Shown piece by piece: positions 1 to 9,045 of a DNA stretch of 64,000 nt. The stretch is from JBFMFH01 sp040752275. GTDB taxonomy: Bacteria; Acidobacteriota; Vicinamibacteria; Vicinamibacterales; JAKQTR01. The stretch covers positions 1 to 64,000 of the forward strand of contig JBFMFH010000051.1 in assembly GCA_040752275.1 (NCBI GenBank), read 5' to 3'. The notes below the pieces were generated by a model. The model was not told the origin of the DNA. It made no database searches and saw only the letters and a program-made list of their open reading frames with translations. Positions within the stretch are counted from its first letter, which is position 1. Every line of letters starts with the position of its first letter. The translations under genes were made by a program, and so were the position numbers.

Positions 1-64
1 GTCGTCCCGATCCGTGCGAAACCGCCCGCGCTCACCATATCGAAGTCGGTGAGCAAACAGCGGC

Positions 65-646
65 CTACCGCAGGGGCACGATGAACGGGTTCTCCGCCGG
101 GTGAACGTTGTTGCGGCCGATGGAGACGTCCACCGGGCGGCTCCGGCCGTCAATCTGCAGCACGAACCTGAGCCGGATGGCTCCGCCCCGCACCTTGAAA
201 TCGAACCCGTCAAGGTCATCATCCGTGCGGGTCGAGAAGCGAATCGTGTTCGCGTCCTCGCGGGTGATGTGATCCTCCGTTTTCGTGGCCACGACCGGAG
301 CCCGACCGGGCTTGACGCCGACGACCCGGCCCCGCGGGCCGCGCACGACCCGTGCCGGGCGCCCCGGGGCGACGACCCTCCGCTCGGCGTCGACGTCGAT
401 CCGTTTCAGGTCGTCGAGTTCGCCGCCCTCTGCGTGAACGGACCCGGTGAAGTGCCGGTTGCCGCCAAAGGTCGTCCACCGCACCTTCCAGGTGTCGCCG
501 TCCTTCCAGAGGTAGTAGCCGAAATCGTCACCTTCGCTGAAGGCGGGCCTGCCCGAGAACACCGCCAGATCCACCGCGAGGACGGATGTGACGGCGAGCA
601 CGGCCAGCAGCACGAGCAGAGAGGCAAACCAGATGCGAGTCTTCAC
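65..646 (-). CDS. Secreted protein of unknown function
   Basis: A 193-residue protein that I do not recognise. Residues 1-25 form a typical Sec signal peptide (MKTR, then a Leu/Val/Ala-rich core ending near VLA), so it is probably periplasmic or extracellular. The mature part begins with an aromatic-rich stretch (FGYYLWKDGDTWKVRWTT), then a basic Pro/Gly/Arg-rich middle (about residues 88-118), and ends with beta-strand-like segments. There are no Cys pairs or catalytic motifs. A strong ribosome site (AGGAGGT) sits five bases before the ATG, and a TAATAT box lies about 30 bases upstream (676-681, minus strand), which supports the start and independent transcription. It could be a small beta-sandwich or carbohydrate-associated protein; this is a guess from composition only. 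Confidence 0.7.
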   Translation of the reverse strand: MKTRIWFASLLVLLAVLAVTSVLAVDLAVFSGRPAFSEGDDFGYYLWKDGDTWKVRWTTFGGNRHFTGSVHAEGGELDDLKRIDVDAERRVVAPGRPARVVRGPRGRVVGVKPGRAPVVATKTEDHITREDANTIRFSTRTDDDLDGFDFKVRGGAIRLRFVLQIDGRSRPVDVSIGRNNVHPAENPFIVPLR

Positions 647-737
647 CGGACACCTCCTCTTGGGGGCTCGACAAGATATTAGATCGGGTGGCCGGCCTCG
701 GGTTGGTGAATGGCGGAGACGCGGCTTGATCCATAAT

Positions 738-1036
738 ACGCAACAGGATTGCTACGTGAACGTCCTCCGGGAGGCGATGGCGGTCGATTCGCTCGAGCCG
801 TGCGGCGTCTACTTCGGGACTACGGGCGGCCAGGTGTACGCTTCGGGCGACAGCGGAGCTGTCCGGCGCTTCGGGGCACGATCCGCGACCAGGTGACGCG
901 ACAGCGCCGGCCATTCGTGCGGTTCTTCGCCTGCGAGGACGATCTGTCCCACGAACCGCCGGACGCGCCCCTGCCCCAGGCGGTGACGTCCGGAACCGAG
1001 CCCTTCCTGGTCGTGGGATCGGTGGCGGGTGGGTGA
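738..1036 (+). pseudogene. Fused remnants: BNR/sialidase-like C-terminus joined to MoaD/ThiS-like C-terminus
   Basis: Two partial reading frames overlap here. In the first, about 738-865, the translation contains CYVNVLREAMAVDSLEPCG followed by VYFGTTGGQVYASGDSG. That is the look of the last blade of BNR/WD40-type sialidase-like proteins. In the second, from about 863 to the stop at 1036, it contains LRGTIRD, FVRFFACEDDLS and a terminal VAGG. This resembles the C-terminal half of MoaD/ThiS-family ubiquitin-like proteins, which end in Gly-Gly. Neither frame has a proper start or full-length domain. The simplest reading is that a deletion removed the end of a sialidase-like gene and the beginning of a neighbouring MoaD/ThiS-like gene. 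Family assignment is from memory of motif patterns, so confidence is moderate. Confidence 0.5.
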
Positions 1037-1122
1037 TAATCCCGGCGACGTACCTCGGCGCGGCGGGCAAGCACTGATTCCGGCCCTGCCCGTCGTGCGC
1101 TCGTGCTTGCGAGTCGAGGCAC

Positions 1123-2406
1123 TCAGTTCATCGACTCGAGGATCATCGCGGTGCCCTGACCGCCACCGATGCACATCGTGACGAGTCCATATCGCAGCTT
1201 GCGGCGGCGCAACGCGTAGGCGCACGTCAAGGTCAACACCGACCCGGTCGCGCCGAGGGGGTGGCCGAGCGCAATCGCGCCACCCTGGGGATTGACCTTC
1301 TCCGGATCGATCCCCATCTTCTCGAAATCTCGCATCACCGCCAGCGCCTGCGGGGCGAACGCCTCGTTCAATTCGACGATGTCGATGTCGCTGCCCGTGA
1401 TGCCGGCCTGGACGAGTGCCGTTCGTGTGGCGGGAACGGGGCCGATCCCCATGATCTGCGGGTCGCAGCCCGCGACACCAAAGCCGGCGATGCGGGCGAG
1501 CGGCTTGAGACCGTACCTGGCCGCGTCCGCTTCCTTGCCGATCACCATGGCCGCGGCGCCATCGACGACCGCACTGGCGTTGCCGGCCGTAATGATGCCA
1601 CCCGCCTCGAACGCGGGCCTGAGGCGAGCCATGCCCGCCAGCGTCGCCTTGTCCATGATGTGGGTGTCGTGCAGCACAGGGATGGGCTCGGCGGCTCCGT
1701 CCGTCACGACATCGACCGGCTCGATCTCTTCGGCAAAGAGACCAGCATCGCGCGCCAGCCTCGCATTCACGTGCGATCGGTACCCGAACCGGTCCGCGTC
1801 CTCGCGCGTGATGCCGTAGCGCCGGCCAAGCTCTTCGGCGGTGTTGGCCATCGCCATCCTGGCGCTCGGGTCGTAGAGGCTCATGAGCAGCAGATCCTGC
1901 AGGTGCGTGCCCCGCGGCAAGGCGGATGCCTCGAGCGGCCCGTACTTCTGCACCCCGGCGCCGACGCTCTGCCCGCGGTAGTTGAAGAGGCAGAACGGAT
2001 ACTGCATGCTCTCGGCTCCACCCACCACGGCGAACGGGCGGTCCGTGTCGTGACGGAGGCCGGCCAGCATCATCTCGGACGCGACGGCGATGGCCTCGAC
2101 GCCACTGCCGCAGATGCGGGCGACGGTCAGTGCCGGCACGTCACTGGCCAGTCCGCCGCGCCAGCGCATGCCCTGGGCGCCATAGATCGAGTCCCGGTGG
2201 CTGTGCTCGGCGAGACCCATCACGACGTGGCCAATCAGGCCCGGATCGATGGCCGTGTGCGCAAGCGTGGCTTTGACGGCCAGGCCGCCGAGGTGTGTGG
2301 CCGAGAAGCGTGAGAACAGGCCGGGCTTCCTGTTGTCGATCAGCATGTCCGCGCGCGGGAGCCGCCGGCCGCCGTCGAGCAGGACGATCGCGGTGTTGAG
2401 TGCCAT
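1123..2406 (-). CDS. Acetyl-CoA C-acyltransferase (thiolase, beta-oxidation type)
   Basis: A 427-residue thiolase that cleaves 3-ketoacyl-CoA with CoA to give acetyl-CoA and a shortened acyl-CoA. The acyl-accepting cysteine is Cys99 in ARICGSGVEA. His382 in GHPLGATGS and Cys412 in CIGGGQG complete the triad. The length matches the FadI/FadA2 branch rather than the roughly 390-residue biosynthetic thiolases. The gene lies 14 bases after the HAD/hydratase fusion on the same strand, so the two are almost certainly co-transcribed and form a three-activity beta-oxidation set. Substrate chain length cannot be read from the sequence. An acetoacetyl-CoA thiolase role is possible but less likely given the partner. 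Confidence 0.92.
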   Translation of the reverse strand: MALNTAIVLLDGGRRLPRADMLIDNRKPGLFSRFSATHLGGLAVKATLAHTAIDPGLIGHVVMGLAEHSHRDSIYGAQGMRWRGGLASDVPALTVARICGSGVEAIAVASEMMLAGLRHDTDRPFAVVGGAESMQYPFCLFNYRGQSVGAGVQKYGPLEASALPRGTHLQDLLLMSLYDPSARMAMANTAEELGRRYGITREDADRFGYRSHVNARLARDAGLFAEEIEPVDVVTDGAAEPIPVLHDTHIMDKATLAGMARLRPAFEAGGIITAGNASAVVDGAAAMVIGKEADAARYGLKPLARIAGFGVAGCDPQIMGIGPVPATRTALVQAGITGSDIDIVELNEAFAPQALAVMRDFEKMGIDPEKVNPQGGAIALGHPLGATGSVLTLTCAYALRRRKLRYGLVTMCIGGGQGTAMILESMN

Positions 2407-2420
2407 CTATTGGTCCTCCG

Positions 2421-4388
2421 CTACTCGTGCAGGAATGCCGCAGGAACCCGCGGACCGTTCTGCATGAAGTTCTTCATGCCAATGTCCATGTCGACCGTCC
2501 GCCGGCACGAGCCGAACCCCGCGGCCTCGATTGCGAGGCCCTCGCCGAGTGGGCGGGCCAGACCGCGCCGCACGACGTCGACGAGCACCGCGTCGATGGC
2601 CACCGAGTGATGGCCGATATCCACCGGGGGCGACATCGCCGGGACCGACACGGGTGCCGGATCGAGAGGCGTGATGGCCAGCTTGCCATCCAGGTGCGCC
2701 GAGATGAGTGCCTTTGCGGCGGCCACCGGATCGTCGCTCGGTTCGCCCGTCGCCCAACCCCAGGCGCAGGCCTCCGCCGCGCCGACCGCGCGGCCGGTGC
2801 GCAGCAGATCCAACCCTCGCTCGACGCCGATGAGGCGCGGGAGCCGCTGCGTGCCGCCGTAGCCTGGGATGATGCCGAGATTCACTTCGGGCTGCCCGAG
2901 CATCAGGTGCTTGCCCACGACTCGGGCGTGGCACGCCATCGACAGCTCGCAGCCTCCGCCCAGCACCGGTCCGTCCACCGCCGCCACGACCGGCTTCAGG
3001 CAGCGCACGATGACGTCGAGCACGGCGTGGCCGGACGTGCACATGGCCTCGCATGCCTCCGGTGTCGCGAGCGCCGCCAGTTCGTTGATGTCCGCGCCGG
3101 CCAAGGCGCCGCCGAAACCCGTCAACACGATGCCGCCAACGCCGGCGTCCTTGCCGAGCGTATCGATCACCTCCCGAATCTCACGCATCGTTTCCGCGCT
3201 CAGCGCGTTCTTCACCTCGGGGCGCCTGATGGTCACGATGGCGATCGGCCCGTCGCGCTCGACCGTGACATGACGCCGGAAGACGGCCAGCCGCCTCGAT
3301 GCGATGCTGGGCGGGACGACGAACCCCGGATTGCGCGCGGCGTACGACTCGCACAACTCGGCGACGTTGTCCGCCCCAAGCGCCTCGGCCAGATCGACCA
3401 GCCCCTCCCTGAAGCCCAGGGCGTTTCTGGTCAGCCAGTTCAGGTCCGACGCGTTGCACACGCCGTGGTCGATGACGAAGTAGGTTCGTGCCAGCAGAAC
3501 GGCCAGGATGCGATCCAAGACCTGCCGGGCCACTTCGTCGGTGGTGCCCGAGTCGCCAGGGTTCTTCGGGTCGAGCCAGGGGGTGAGGCCCTGCTTCGTC
3601 AGGATGTCTGGCGGACGGAACCACTCGGTGCCGGTCGGGGAGTGGCGCATGAGCTCGAGACAGTGCGCGGTGAGCAGATTGCCGCGCGTGAGGTCCATCA
3701 CGGCGAACGGACCGCCCCCGCCAATGGCGTCGTTCACGACGCGGTCGACCTGCGCGGGCGTGGCCAGTCCCTCCGTGAAGATCCGGGCCGCCTCCGCACA
3801 GTAGGTGCAGAAAATGTCGTCGGCCGCGAAGCACGGGACATCGGCCGTGATGATGGGCACCTTGCTGAGCGCCATGAGCGTCTGGATCATCCGGCCGGCG
3901 ACAGGTGCGTCGTCCGACAGGACGACCTCGACTGGGAGTGAGCGCCAGGCCGGGAAGAATGGGTGATTCACGAAACACCGCCCCGGGTGCGTCGCCGCGG
4001 CTGCGATCTCCGCACGGGGGATGCCCGAGGTCGCGAACCCGATCAGACACCCGGCGCTCACGACCGACTCGAGCCTGGCTAGGATGGTGCGCTTGACCGC
4101 GAGGTCTTCGCTGGCGGCCTCGAGCACGTAGTCGCACGGCGCAAGTTCCGCCATGTCGAGGGTGGGCACGAGGGCACGCCGAATGCCTTCGGCGGCCTTC
4201 GGGCTGAGCCGGCCGCGCGACAGTCCCTTCTCGACATAGCCGTGGATGCGGGAGACGCCGGCGTCCAGGGCTTCCTTCTTGATGTCCAGCAGGAAGACCT
4301 TGCTGCCGCTCTGCGAGCCGATGGCCGAGAGGAACGCGTAGGCGAGGTCTGGGCCTATCGATCCTGAGCCGATCACGCCGATCACCAT
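2421..4388 (-). CDS. 3-hydroxyacyl-CoA dehydrogenase / enoyl-CoA hydratase fusion
   Basis: A 655-residue bifunctional beta-oxidation enzyme. Residues 1-190 are the NAD-binding dehydrogenase domain (GSGSIG at 7-12; active-site His in NHPFFPA near 142), followed by the dehydrogenase C-terminal domain to about 350. Residues 374-600 are a crotonase-fold hydratase. They carry both expected glutamates, Glu481 in GGGCELSMAC and Glu501 in QPEVNLGIIPGYGG, plus the oxyanion-hole region GGALAGADINELA. The order dehydrogenase-then-hydratase is the reverse of FadB/MFP, where the hydratase comes first. An AAGGAG site precedes the ATG. It sits 28 bases after the PLP lyase gene and 14 bases before the thiolase gene. 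Together with the thiolase it covers hydration, oxidation and thiolysis; an acyl-CoA dehydrogenase is not in the window. Confidence 0.9.
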   Translation of the reverse strand: MVIGVIGSGSIGPDLAYAFLSAIGSQSGSKVFLLDIKKEALDAGVSRIHGYVEKGLSRGRLSPKAAEGIRRALVPTLDMAELAPCDYVLEAASEDLAVKRTILARLESVVSAGCLIGFATSGIPRAEIAAAATHPGRCFVNHPFFPAWRSLPVEVVLSDDAPVAGRMIQTLMALSKVPIITADVPCFAADDIFCTYCAEAARIFTEGLATPAQVDRVVNDAIGGGGPFAVMDLTRGNLLTAHCLELMRHSPTGTEWFRPPDILTKQGLTPWLDPKNPGDSGTTDEVARQVLDRILAVLLARTYFVIDHGVCNASDLNWLTRNALGFREGLVDLAEALGADNVAELCESYAARNPGFVVPPSIASRRLAVFRRHVTVERDGPIAIVTIRRPEVKNALSAETMREIREVIDTLGKDAGVGGIVLTGFGGALAGADINELAALATPEACEAMCTSGHAVLDVIVRCLKPVVAAVDGPVLGGGCELSMACHARVVGKHLMLGQPEVNLGIIPGYGGTQRLPRLIGVERGLDLLRTGRAVGAAEACAWGWATGEPSDDPVAAAKALISAHLDGKLAITPLDPAPVSVPAMSPPVDIGHHSVAIDAVLVDVVRRGLARPLGEGLAIEAAGFGSCRRTVDMDIGMKNFMQNGPRVPAAFLHE

Positions 4389-4416
4389 GAGTGCACTCCT
4401 TCGCGGGGTCGATAGT

Positions 4417-5598
4417 TCAGGTCGCCGTCATTCTACTTCCCAGTGCCCGCTTCATGCGCCCCAGCGCCTCCACGAGGGTGGTCCGCGGGCAGCCGAAATT
4501 CAGGCGCACGAAGCCCTCGCCGGTCGTGCCGAAGGCGGCTCCGTCCTGAAGCGCGACGCGCCCGTGGTCCAGGAAGAACTGATAGGCGTTTCCCTGGATG
4601 CCGCCCTGCCGGCAGTCGAGCCAGGCCAGATACGTGGCCTCCGGAGTGTCTGTCGTGATGCCGGGCAGCTCGCGGCGCACGAAGTCCACCACGAGATTGC
4701 GGTTGACCTCGAGGTACGCGAGCACCTGTTCCAGCCACTCCTGCCCGTCGCGGTATGCGGCCAGCGCTGCAACCAGGCCGAGGCTGTTCACCTCGGCGAA
4801 CACCTTCGTGTGCTCGTCCTGGAGCCGGCGGCGCAGTTCGGCGTCCGGCACGATGGCCATCGAGCAGCGTAGGCCGGCGACGTTGTAGGTCTTGCTGGGC
4901 GCCATCAAGGTGACCGACCGCCTCGCCACCTCCGGATCGATGGACGCGATCGGCGTATGGCGATGCGCGCCAAACACCAGGTCAGCGTGGATCTCGTCCG
5001 AGCAGATGACGACGTCGTGCCGCACGCAGGTTTCGGCAAGCTTCTCGAGTTCAGGCCGCGTGAAGACCCTGCCGACCGGGTTGTGCGGGTTGCACAGGAT
5101 GAACACCCGGGTCTCAGGCGTGATGGCGGATTCGAACGCGTCGAAGTCGATCTCGTAGCGGCCGCTCTCGCGGCGAATGAGTGGTGACTCCTGGTGAATC
5201 GATCCGTTGTGAGCGGGCGCGCCGAAGATGGGCGGGTAGACGGGCGGTTGCACGAGCACGCCCTCCCGTGCGGCTGCGGCGGCACGGCAAACCTGCCGGA
5301 AGCCGGCGAGCACCCCGGTCTGGAAGAGAACCGCCTCGGGCTGCACGTGCCAGCCGTACAGACTCGCCATGCGCGCCGCGACGACCTGCCGGAGTTCGTC
5401 TGACTCGACGCAGTAGCCGAAGATGCCGTGGCCGATGCGCTCGGCGAGTGCCTCCATGACGGGAGCCGGCGACACGAAGTCCATGTCCGCCGTCCAGAGC
5501 GGCAAGACGTCCGCTTCATAGTGCCGCCACTTGGTGCTGTCCGAGTGACGCCGGTCGATGACGTGGTCGAAATCGTATTTGACGGGAACCTTGCGCAT
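4417..5598 (-). CDS. MalY/PatB-family PLP enzyme (aminotransferase / C-S beta-lyase)
   Basis: A 393-residue fold-type I PLP enzyme. The start MRKVPVKYDFDHVIDRR and the block KWRHYEADVLPLWTADMDF are typical of the MalY/PatB branch, whose members cleave cystathionine and related cysteine conjugates and sometimes transaminate. The PLP lysine is Lys236 in MAPSKTYNVAGLR, and the cofactor Asp/Asn residues are in CNPHNPVGR and CSDEIHADL. It is cytoplasmic with no signal peptide. It is the first gene of the minus-strand run leading to the beta-oxidation genes, with a 28-base gap. The metabolic reason for that pairing is unclear. The minus strand has TACCAT seven bases before the ATG, which could be a promoter element. 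Confidence 0.88.
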   Translation of the reverse strand: MRKVPVKYDFDHVIDRRHSDSTKWRHYEADVLPLWTADMDFVSPAPVMEALAERIGHGIFGYCVESDELRQVVAARMASLYGWHVQPEAVLFQTGVLAGFRQVCRAAAAAREGVLVQPPVYPPIFGAPAHNGSIHQESPLIRRESGRYEIDFDAFESAITPETRVFILCNPHNPVGRVFTRPELEKLAETCVRHDVVICSDEIHADLVFGAHRHTPIASIDPEVARRSVTLMAPSKTYNVAGLRCSMAIVPDAELRRRLQDEHTKVFAEVNSLGLVAALAAYRDGQEWLEQVLAYLEVNRNLVVDFVRRELPGITTDTPEATYLAWLDCRQGGIQGNAYQFFLDHGRVALQDGAAFGTTGEGFVRLNFGCPRTTLVEALGRMKRALGSRMTAT

Positions 5599-5721
5599 GG
5601 TCCCTCATGGTAGATCGGCCCGGCGTGCGGCCGTAGCGGTGTCATTGACGGCTACCGCTGCGTCAAGCCCGCGCCATAGGCTGGCCGGACGCGCCGCGCA
5701 CCGCGAGTTGAGTCGCCCGGC

Positions 5722-8700
5722 CTACAGGTGCAGGGTGGCGCGGATCGTCTCTCCGGCGCCTGCCGTGACGGCGGACGGCAGCGTCAAGACGACGCGCCGG
5801 CCGGCCTGCCGCATCGCCGCGTCGAGGCGCCGCGCTCCGGCCGTGACGACGCAATCCCGCAGCGTGGCGCCCTCGGGCAGCTCGAACGCGAGGGTGCGGA
5901 CGAGGAGTCTGCCCCAACGAACCGCGATCGTGTTCTCCTGCTCGGCGGCCTTCCGCTGCTGCAGGAGCGTGCCCCACCCTTCGGCGCCCGTGAACGCACA
6001 ACGGAAATCGCCGGGACCCAGCCGCGGCGCGAATCCGATGTGTTGTGCCGGGCCGTCGTATTCGAAGCCCGCCAGACCCACGAGCACACCCCAGCTCGCC
6101 AGCGCGCGCGCGTAGTGGTCGCCGCATTCGATCTCGTTCCAGGGGTTGTGCTTCGATGGATGGTACCGCTCGTGCACGCCGCGGCAGATGGCGAGCGCCT
6201 CGAGGACCATGCCTTCCCAGGCCAGATGGCCGGCCACCTGGTACTCGATGCCGGTCCAGATCTCGTCACGGTACCGCGTTGATTTCGGGCCGAGGTGGCG
6301 GCTCTTCGGCCACGTACACGTAAAGAGCCCGGCCTCGCCCGGAAACGCGAACCAGCGCTCCGGGTCGTGCGCGCGGTTCTGCGGGCCGACATCGGGCGCC
6401 CAGCAGTACGTCCAGATCGACCGCAGCGCCGCGGCCACGGCTTCGCGGGGATAGAGATACCCAAGACCGACCTGGTGCGCCCATCCCTGGCCGAACAGCT
6501 GGTCGGCCAGACAGCCATCTCCGTACTGCCAGTCAGGGTGCTCGTTCAGATCGACGCGCTGGATGAAGTACTCGCCATTGAAGAGCGCGGCCATCGAACG
6601 CTGCCGGCCCGCCTCGAAGATCCGCCGGCAGCGGTCGGCGAAGGCCGTGTCACCTGTGACGCGAGCCATCTCTTCGGCAGCCCGCAGCGCGCCGAGGTAC
6701 AGCGAGCCGACCATCGTGTTGGCGCCGAAGTAGTTCTCGTCGTAGGTCTGATGCTGGGATCCTTCAATCAAGCCGTCCGCGTTGGCGTCCTGGTCGATCA
6801 GGAACTCGGTGGCTTTGCGGATGCGTGGCCAGTTGCGCTCGAGGAACCGCGAATCGGGCGACATCTGATGCTCGCGGAGCGCCTTGAGGATGTACCCGCC
6901 CTGGGCATCGCCGGCCCACATCGTCCAGCCCTCGCCGCGAAAGGCGATGGCGCCTGTGTCTGCCACGAATCCGACGCCTGGCGCGAAGTCCTGCATCTCA
7001 CGTACGGAGCGCTCGAGTTCGGGAAAGAGCCGGGCCATCGCATGGGCGTAGTTCCAGACATGGCCGCACGTTCCATGACAGCAGCCAGCCCCTTCCCATC
7101 CCCAGAAACGGCCGTTCCGCCACCACTGGGTGGTCGTCGTGGCGAGATTGGCAACGGTGGCATGCACGCGATCGAGCAGCCAGTGCGGCAGCGTGGAGTC
7201 GTAGTAGGTGCGGTGCCACAGCCGTGTCTGATCGGTCAACGAGCCGAGATGCGCCACGACGTGGCGCGCGACGGCTTCGGCATCCTCGAACCGGCCGGCG
7301 TATCGGTTGCCAACGAGGGTCTCGGCGCGGCGCATGTTGGGCATGTGCCAGGCGAGGACGAACACGACGTCGCGCGATGCTCCGGGCGCCAGCGCCATCG
7401 TGTGGACCACGCCACCGACCAGCGGTTGACCGGCCGGCTTCTCGGCCGGACCTTCGGCTCCAGCAAACAGCGCCTCCGGCCCCTGGTCCGGGTGAATCGA
7501 AGGGTGAGTGCTGCCGGACCCGGCCAGCGCGAGACACAAGGTGCCGTAGTCGGCCCAGCTCAGCAAATCTCCCGGTTCGGCCACCAACGGGCTGTCCCGG
7601 AACTCGATCTGGTCGATGTTGATATGGCCCCATCCGCCCGATTCCGCGTCGACGATCTCGATGTGCGCCATCCTGCCCGCGACATCGCGCACGTCCCAGT
7701 TGTGTGGCTCCAACCGTTCGCGGTTCGCTCCGGTGGCGGTCCGAACGACCCGCCCGTCGATGACGAGGTTGATGCACGTGCTCCCCTCGTGCCGGCCGCC
7801 GCCGATGAGGAAGCTGATGAACGGACGGCCGATGACGAACGACGGCGAGAGAAGCCTGCCCTGTGTCCTGTCTCCGCTGAGGAACGTATTGACCAAGCCG
7901 CCGCCCTGGAAACCGCTCACGGCCTGCTGATTGGCGAGCGTACCCCCCGCGGGGGCGCCACCGAACGCCATGCCTTCGACGGTCCAGCTCCCGTAGCCGC
8001 CGCCCTCGAAGTCGGCGAACACGCGAGGCGGGTCCTCCGTCTTGGGCGCAACCGGCACCGCCCGGGCGCGGGCGACCAGGCCGGTGACTCCGCCGTCCGC
8101 CAGTGCCTCGTTGCGTCGAACGAACCGCTCCCCGAACGACGTGGCATGGTGCCGGCACACGGTGTTCTCGAGCCAGCCCCCCAGCGCCACCTCGACGGGA
8201 GCTGCCCCCACATTGCGCACCGTATAGCGCAGCACGGTCGCCGGCATCGCCGAGTCGGCGGCGTTCAGCGGGACGAACGGCGAGAAGGCTTCGAGTTCAA
8301 TTGTCACGGGAACAGCCGGATCCGCGTAGTGCACACGTCCGATCGGGTATTCGCCGCAGAAGCGCACCGCGGGAAACCCGCGGCGGTCCAGCGTGCGGGT
8401 GATCGTCTCGCTGCCCGCACGGAGGCGGATGGCAAACCCCTGCTCGAAACGCCGCACCGGCACGATCTTGCCGTCGAGGACCGTCCGGTCAGCCGAACGG
8501 CCCAGGGCATAGTTGACGGCCCCGTAGCCGGTGTTCTGGTTCTGGTTGAAGATGTCCCAGCAGGTCAGGCGTCCGTCGCCCGCGAGATACACCTGTCCGG
8601 CACAGATGCCGCCGATGGGCATGCCGATGGTCTCGAGATCGCTGCCCGAGTACCAGATCGACTCGCCGCGTTCGAAGAGCATGCGCGTCCACCCGGCCGA

Positions 8701-8931
8701 GAGCTTCTTGTCGGCCGGTACGAAATGGTCGCTGCCGCCAGGTTGGGTGAATGGTCCCGCGACGGCCGGCACGCCGGAGATGGCGGCGGCCAGGCCCGCG
8801 CCGCCGGCGGCGGTCGTGGCCATGAACTCACGCCGGTTGATCCGACGGGCATCCGGGCGCGAGCCCGCCCTGCCGGCCACGCGGTTCTCCCCCGAGCAGC
8901 ACCCGCCGGACCCGCACGTCTTCTCTCTCAT
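5722..8931 (-). CDS. GH116 family glycoside hydrolase with inserted beta-sandwich domain
   Basis: A 1069-residue exported enzyme related to non-lysosomal glucosylceramidase (GBA2) and bacterial GH116 beta-glucosidases. A Tat-type signal is seen near residues 29-58 (INRREFMATTAAGG, then a small-residue-rich core). The N-terminal GBA2 beta domain (about 95-290 and 448-560) is interrupted at about 303-447. The insert reads ADFEGGGYGSWTVEG, FLIGGGRHEG, CINLVIDGR and GGWGHINIDQI, a pattern known from beta-sandwich domains attached to GH32 levanases. The catalytic alpha/alpha barrel covers about 570-1050. Glu613 (GWEGAG) and Asp731 (TYDENYFG) are the best candidates for nucleophile and acid/base by comparison with GH116 motifs, but I could not align them. 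It is divergent from the GH172 gene, with 114 bases between the starts. Confidence 0.85.
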   Translation of the reverse strand: MREKTCGSGGCCSGENRVAGRAGSRPDARRINRREFMATTAAGGAGLAAAISGVPAVAGPFTQPGGSDHFVPADKKLSAGWTRMLFERGESIWYSGSDLETIGMPIGGICAGQVYLAGDGRLTCWDIFNQNQNTGYGAVNYALGRSADRTVLDGKIVPVRRFEQGFAIRLRAGSETITRTLDRRGFPAVRFCGEYPIGRVHYADPAVPVTIELEAFSPFVPLNAADSAMPATVLRYTVRNVGAAPVEVALGGWLENTVCRHHATSFGERFVRRNEALADGGVTGLVARARAVPVAPKTEDPPRVFADFEGGGYGSWTVEGMAFGGAPAGGTLANQQAVSGFQGGGLVNTFLSGDRTQGRLLSPSFVIGRPFISFLIGGGRHEGSTCINLVIDGRVVRTATGANRERLEPHNWDVRDVAGRMAHIEIVDAESGGWGHINIDQIEFRDSPLVAEPGDLLSWADYGTLCLALAGSGSTHPSIHPDQGPEALFAGAEGPAEKPAGQPLVGGVVHTMALAPGASRDVVFVLAWHMPNMRRAETLVGNRYAGRFEDAEAVARHVVAHLGSLTDQTRLWHRTYYDSTLPHWLLDRVHATVANLATTTTQWWRNGRFWGWEGAGCCHGTCGHVWNYAHAMARLFPELERSVREMQDFAPGVGFVADTGAIAFRGEGWTMWAGDAQGGYILKALREHQMSPDSRFLERNWPRIRKATEFLIDQDANADGLIEGSQHQTYDENYFGANTMVGSLYLGALRAAEEMARVTGDTAFADRCRRIFEAGRQRSMAALFNGEYFIQRVDLNEHPDWQYGDGCLADQLFGQGWAHQVGLGYLYPREAVAAALRSIWTYCWAPDVGPQNRAHDPERWFAFPGEAGLFTCTWPKSRHLGPKSTRYRDEIWTGIEYQVAGHLAWEGMVLEALAICRGVHERYHPSKHNPWNEIECGDHYARALASWGVLVGLAGFEYDGPAQHIGFAPRLGPGDFRCAFTGAEGWGTLLQQRKAAEQENTIAVRWGRLLVRTLAFELPEGATLRDCVVTAGARRLDAAMRQAGRRVVLTLPSAVTAGAGETIRATLHL

Positions 8932-9045
8932 GCGGCCACCTCCCGAGCGTTGCCCGCATGCTACCAGAGTCGCGGCGGAGCCGTTGCACCCTTACAGGCG
9001 CGGGACGGAGTTACACTCTCGCCTGACCAACCGGAGGGATGTCTC

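Noticed and set aside
6295..9045. A 917-codon open frame on the plus strand opposite the GH116 gene
   Set aside because: It is an antisense shadow caused by high GC and codon bias. It has no family-like motifs and only joins the real GH172 gene in frame by chance.
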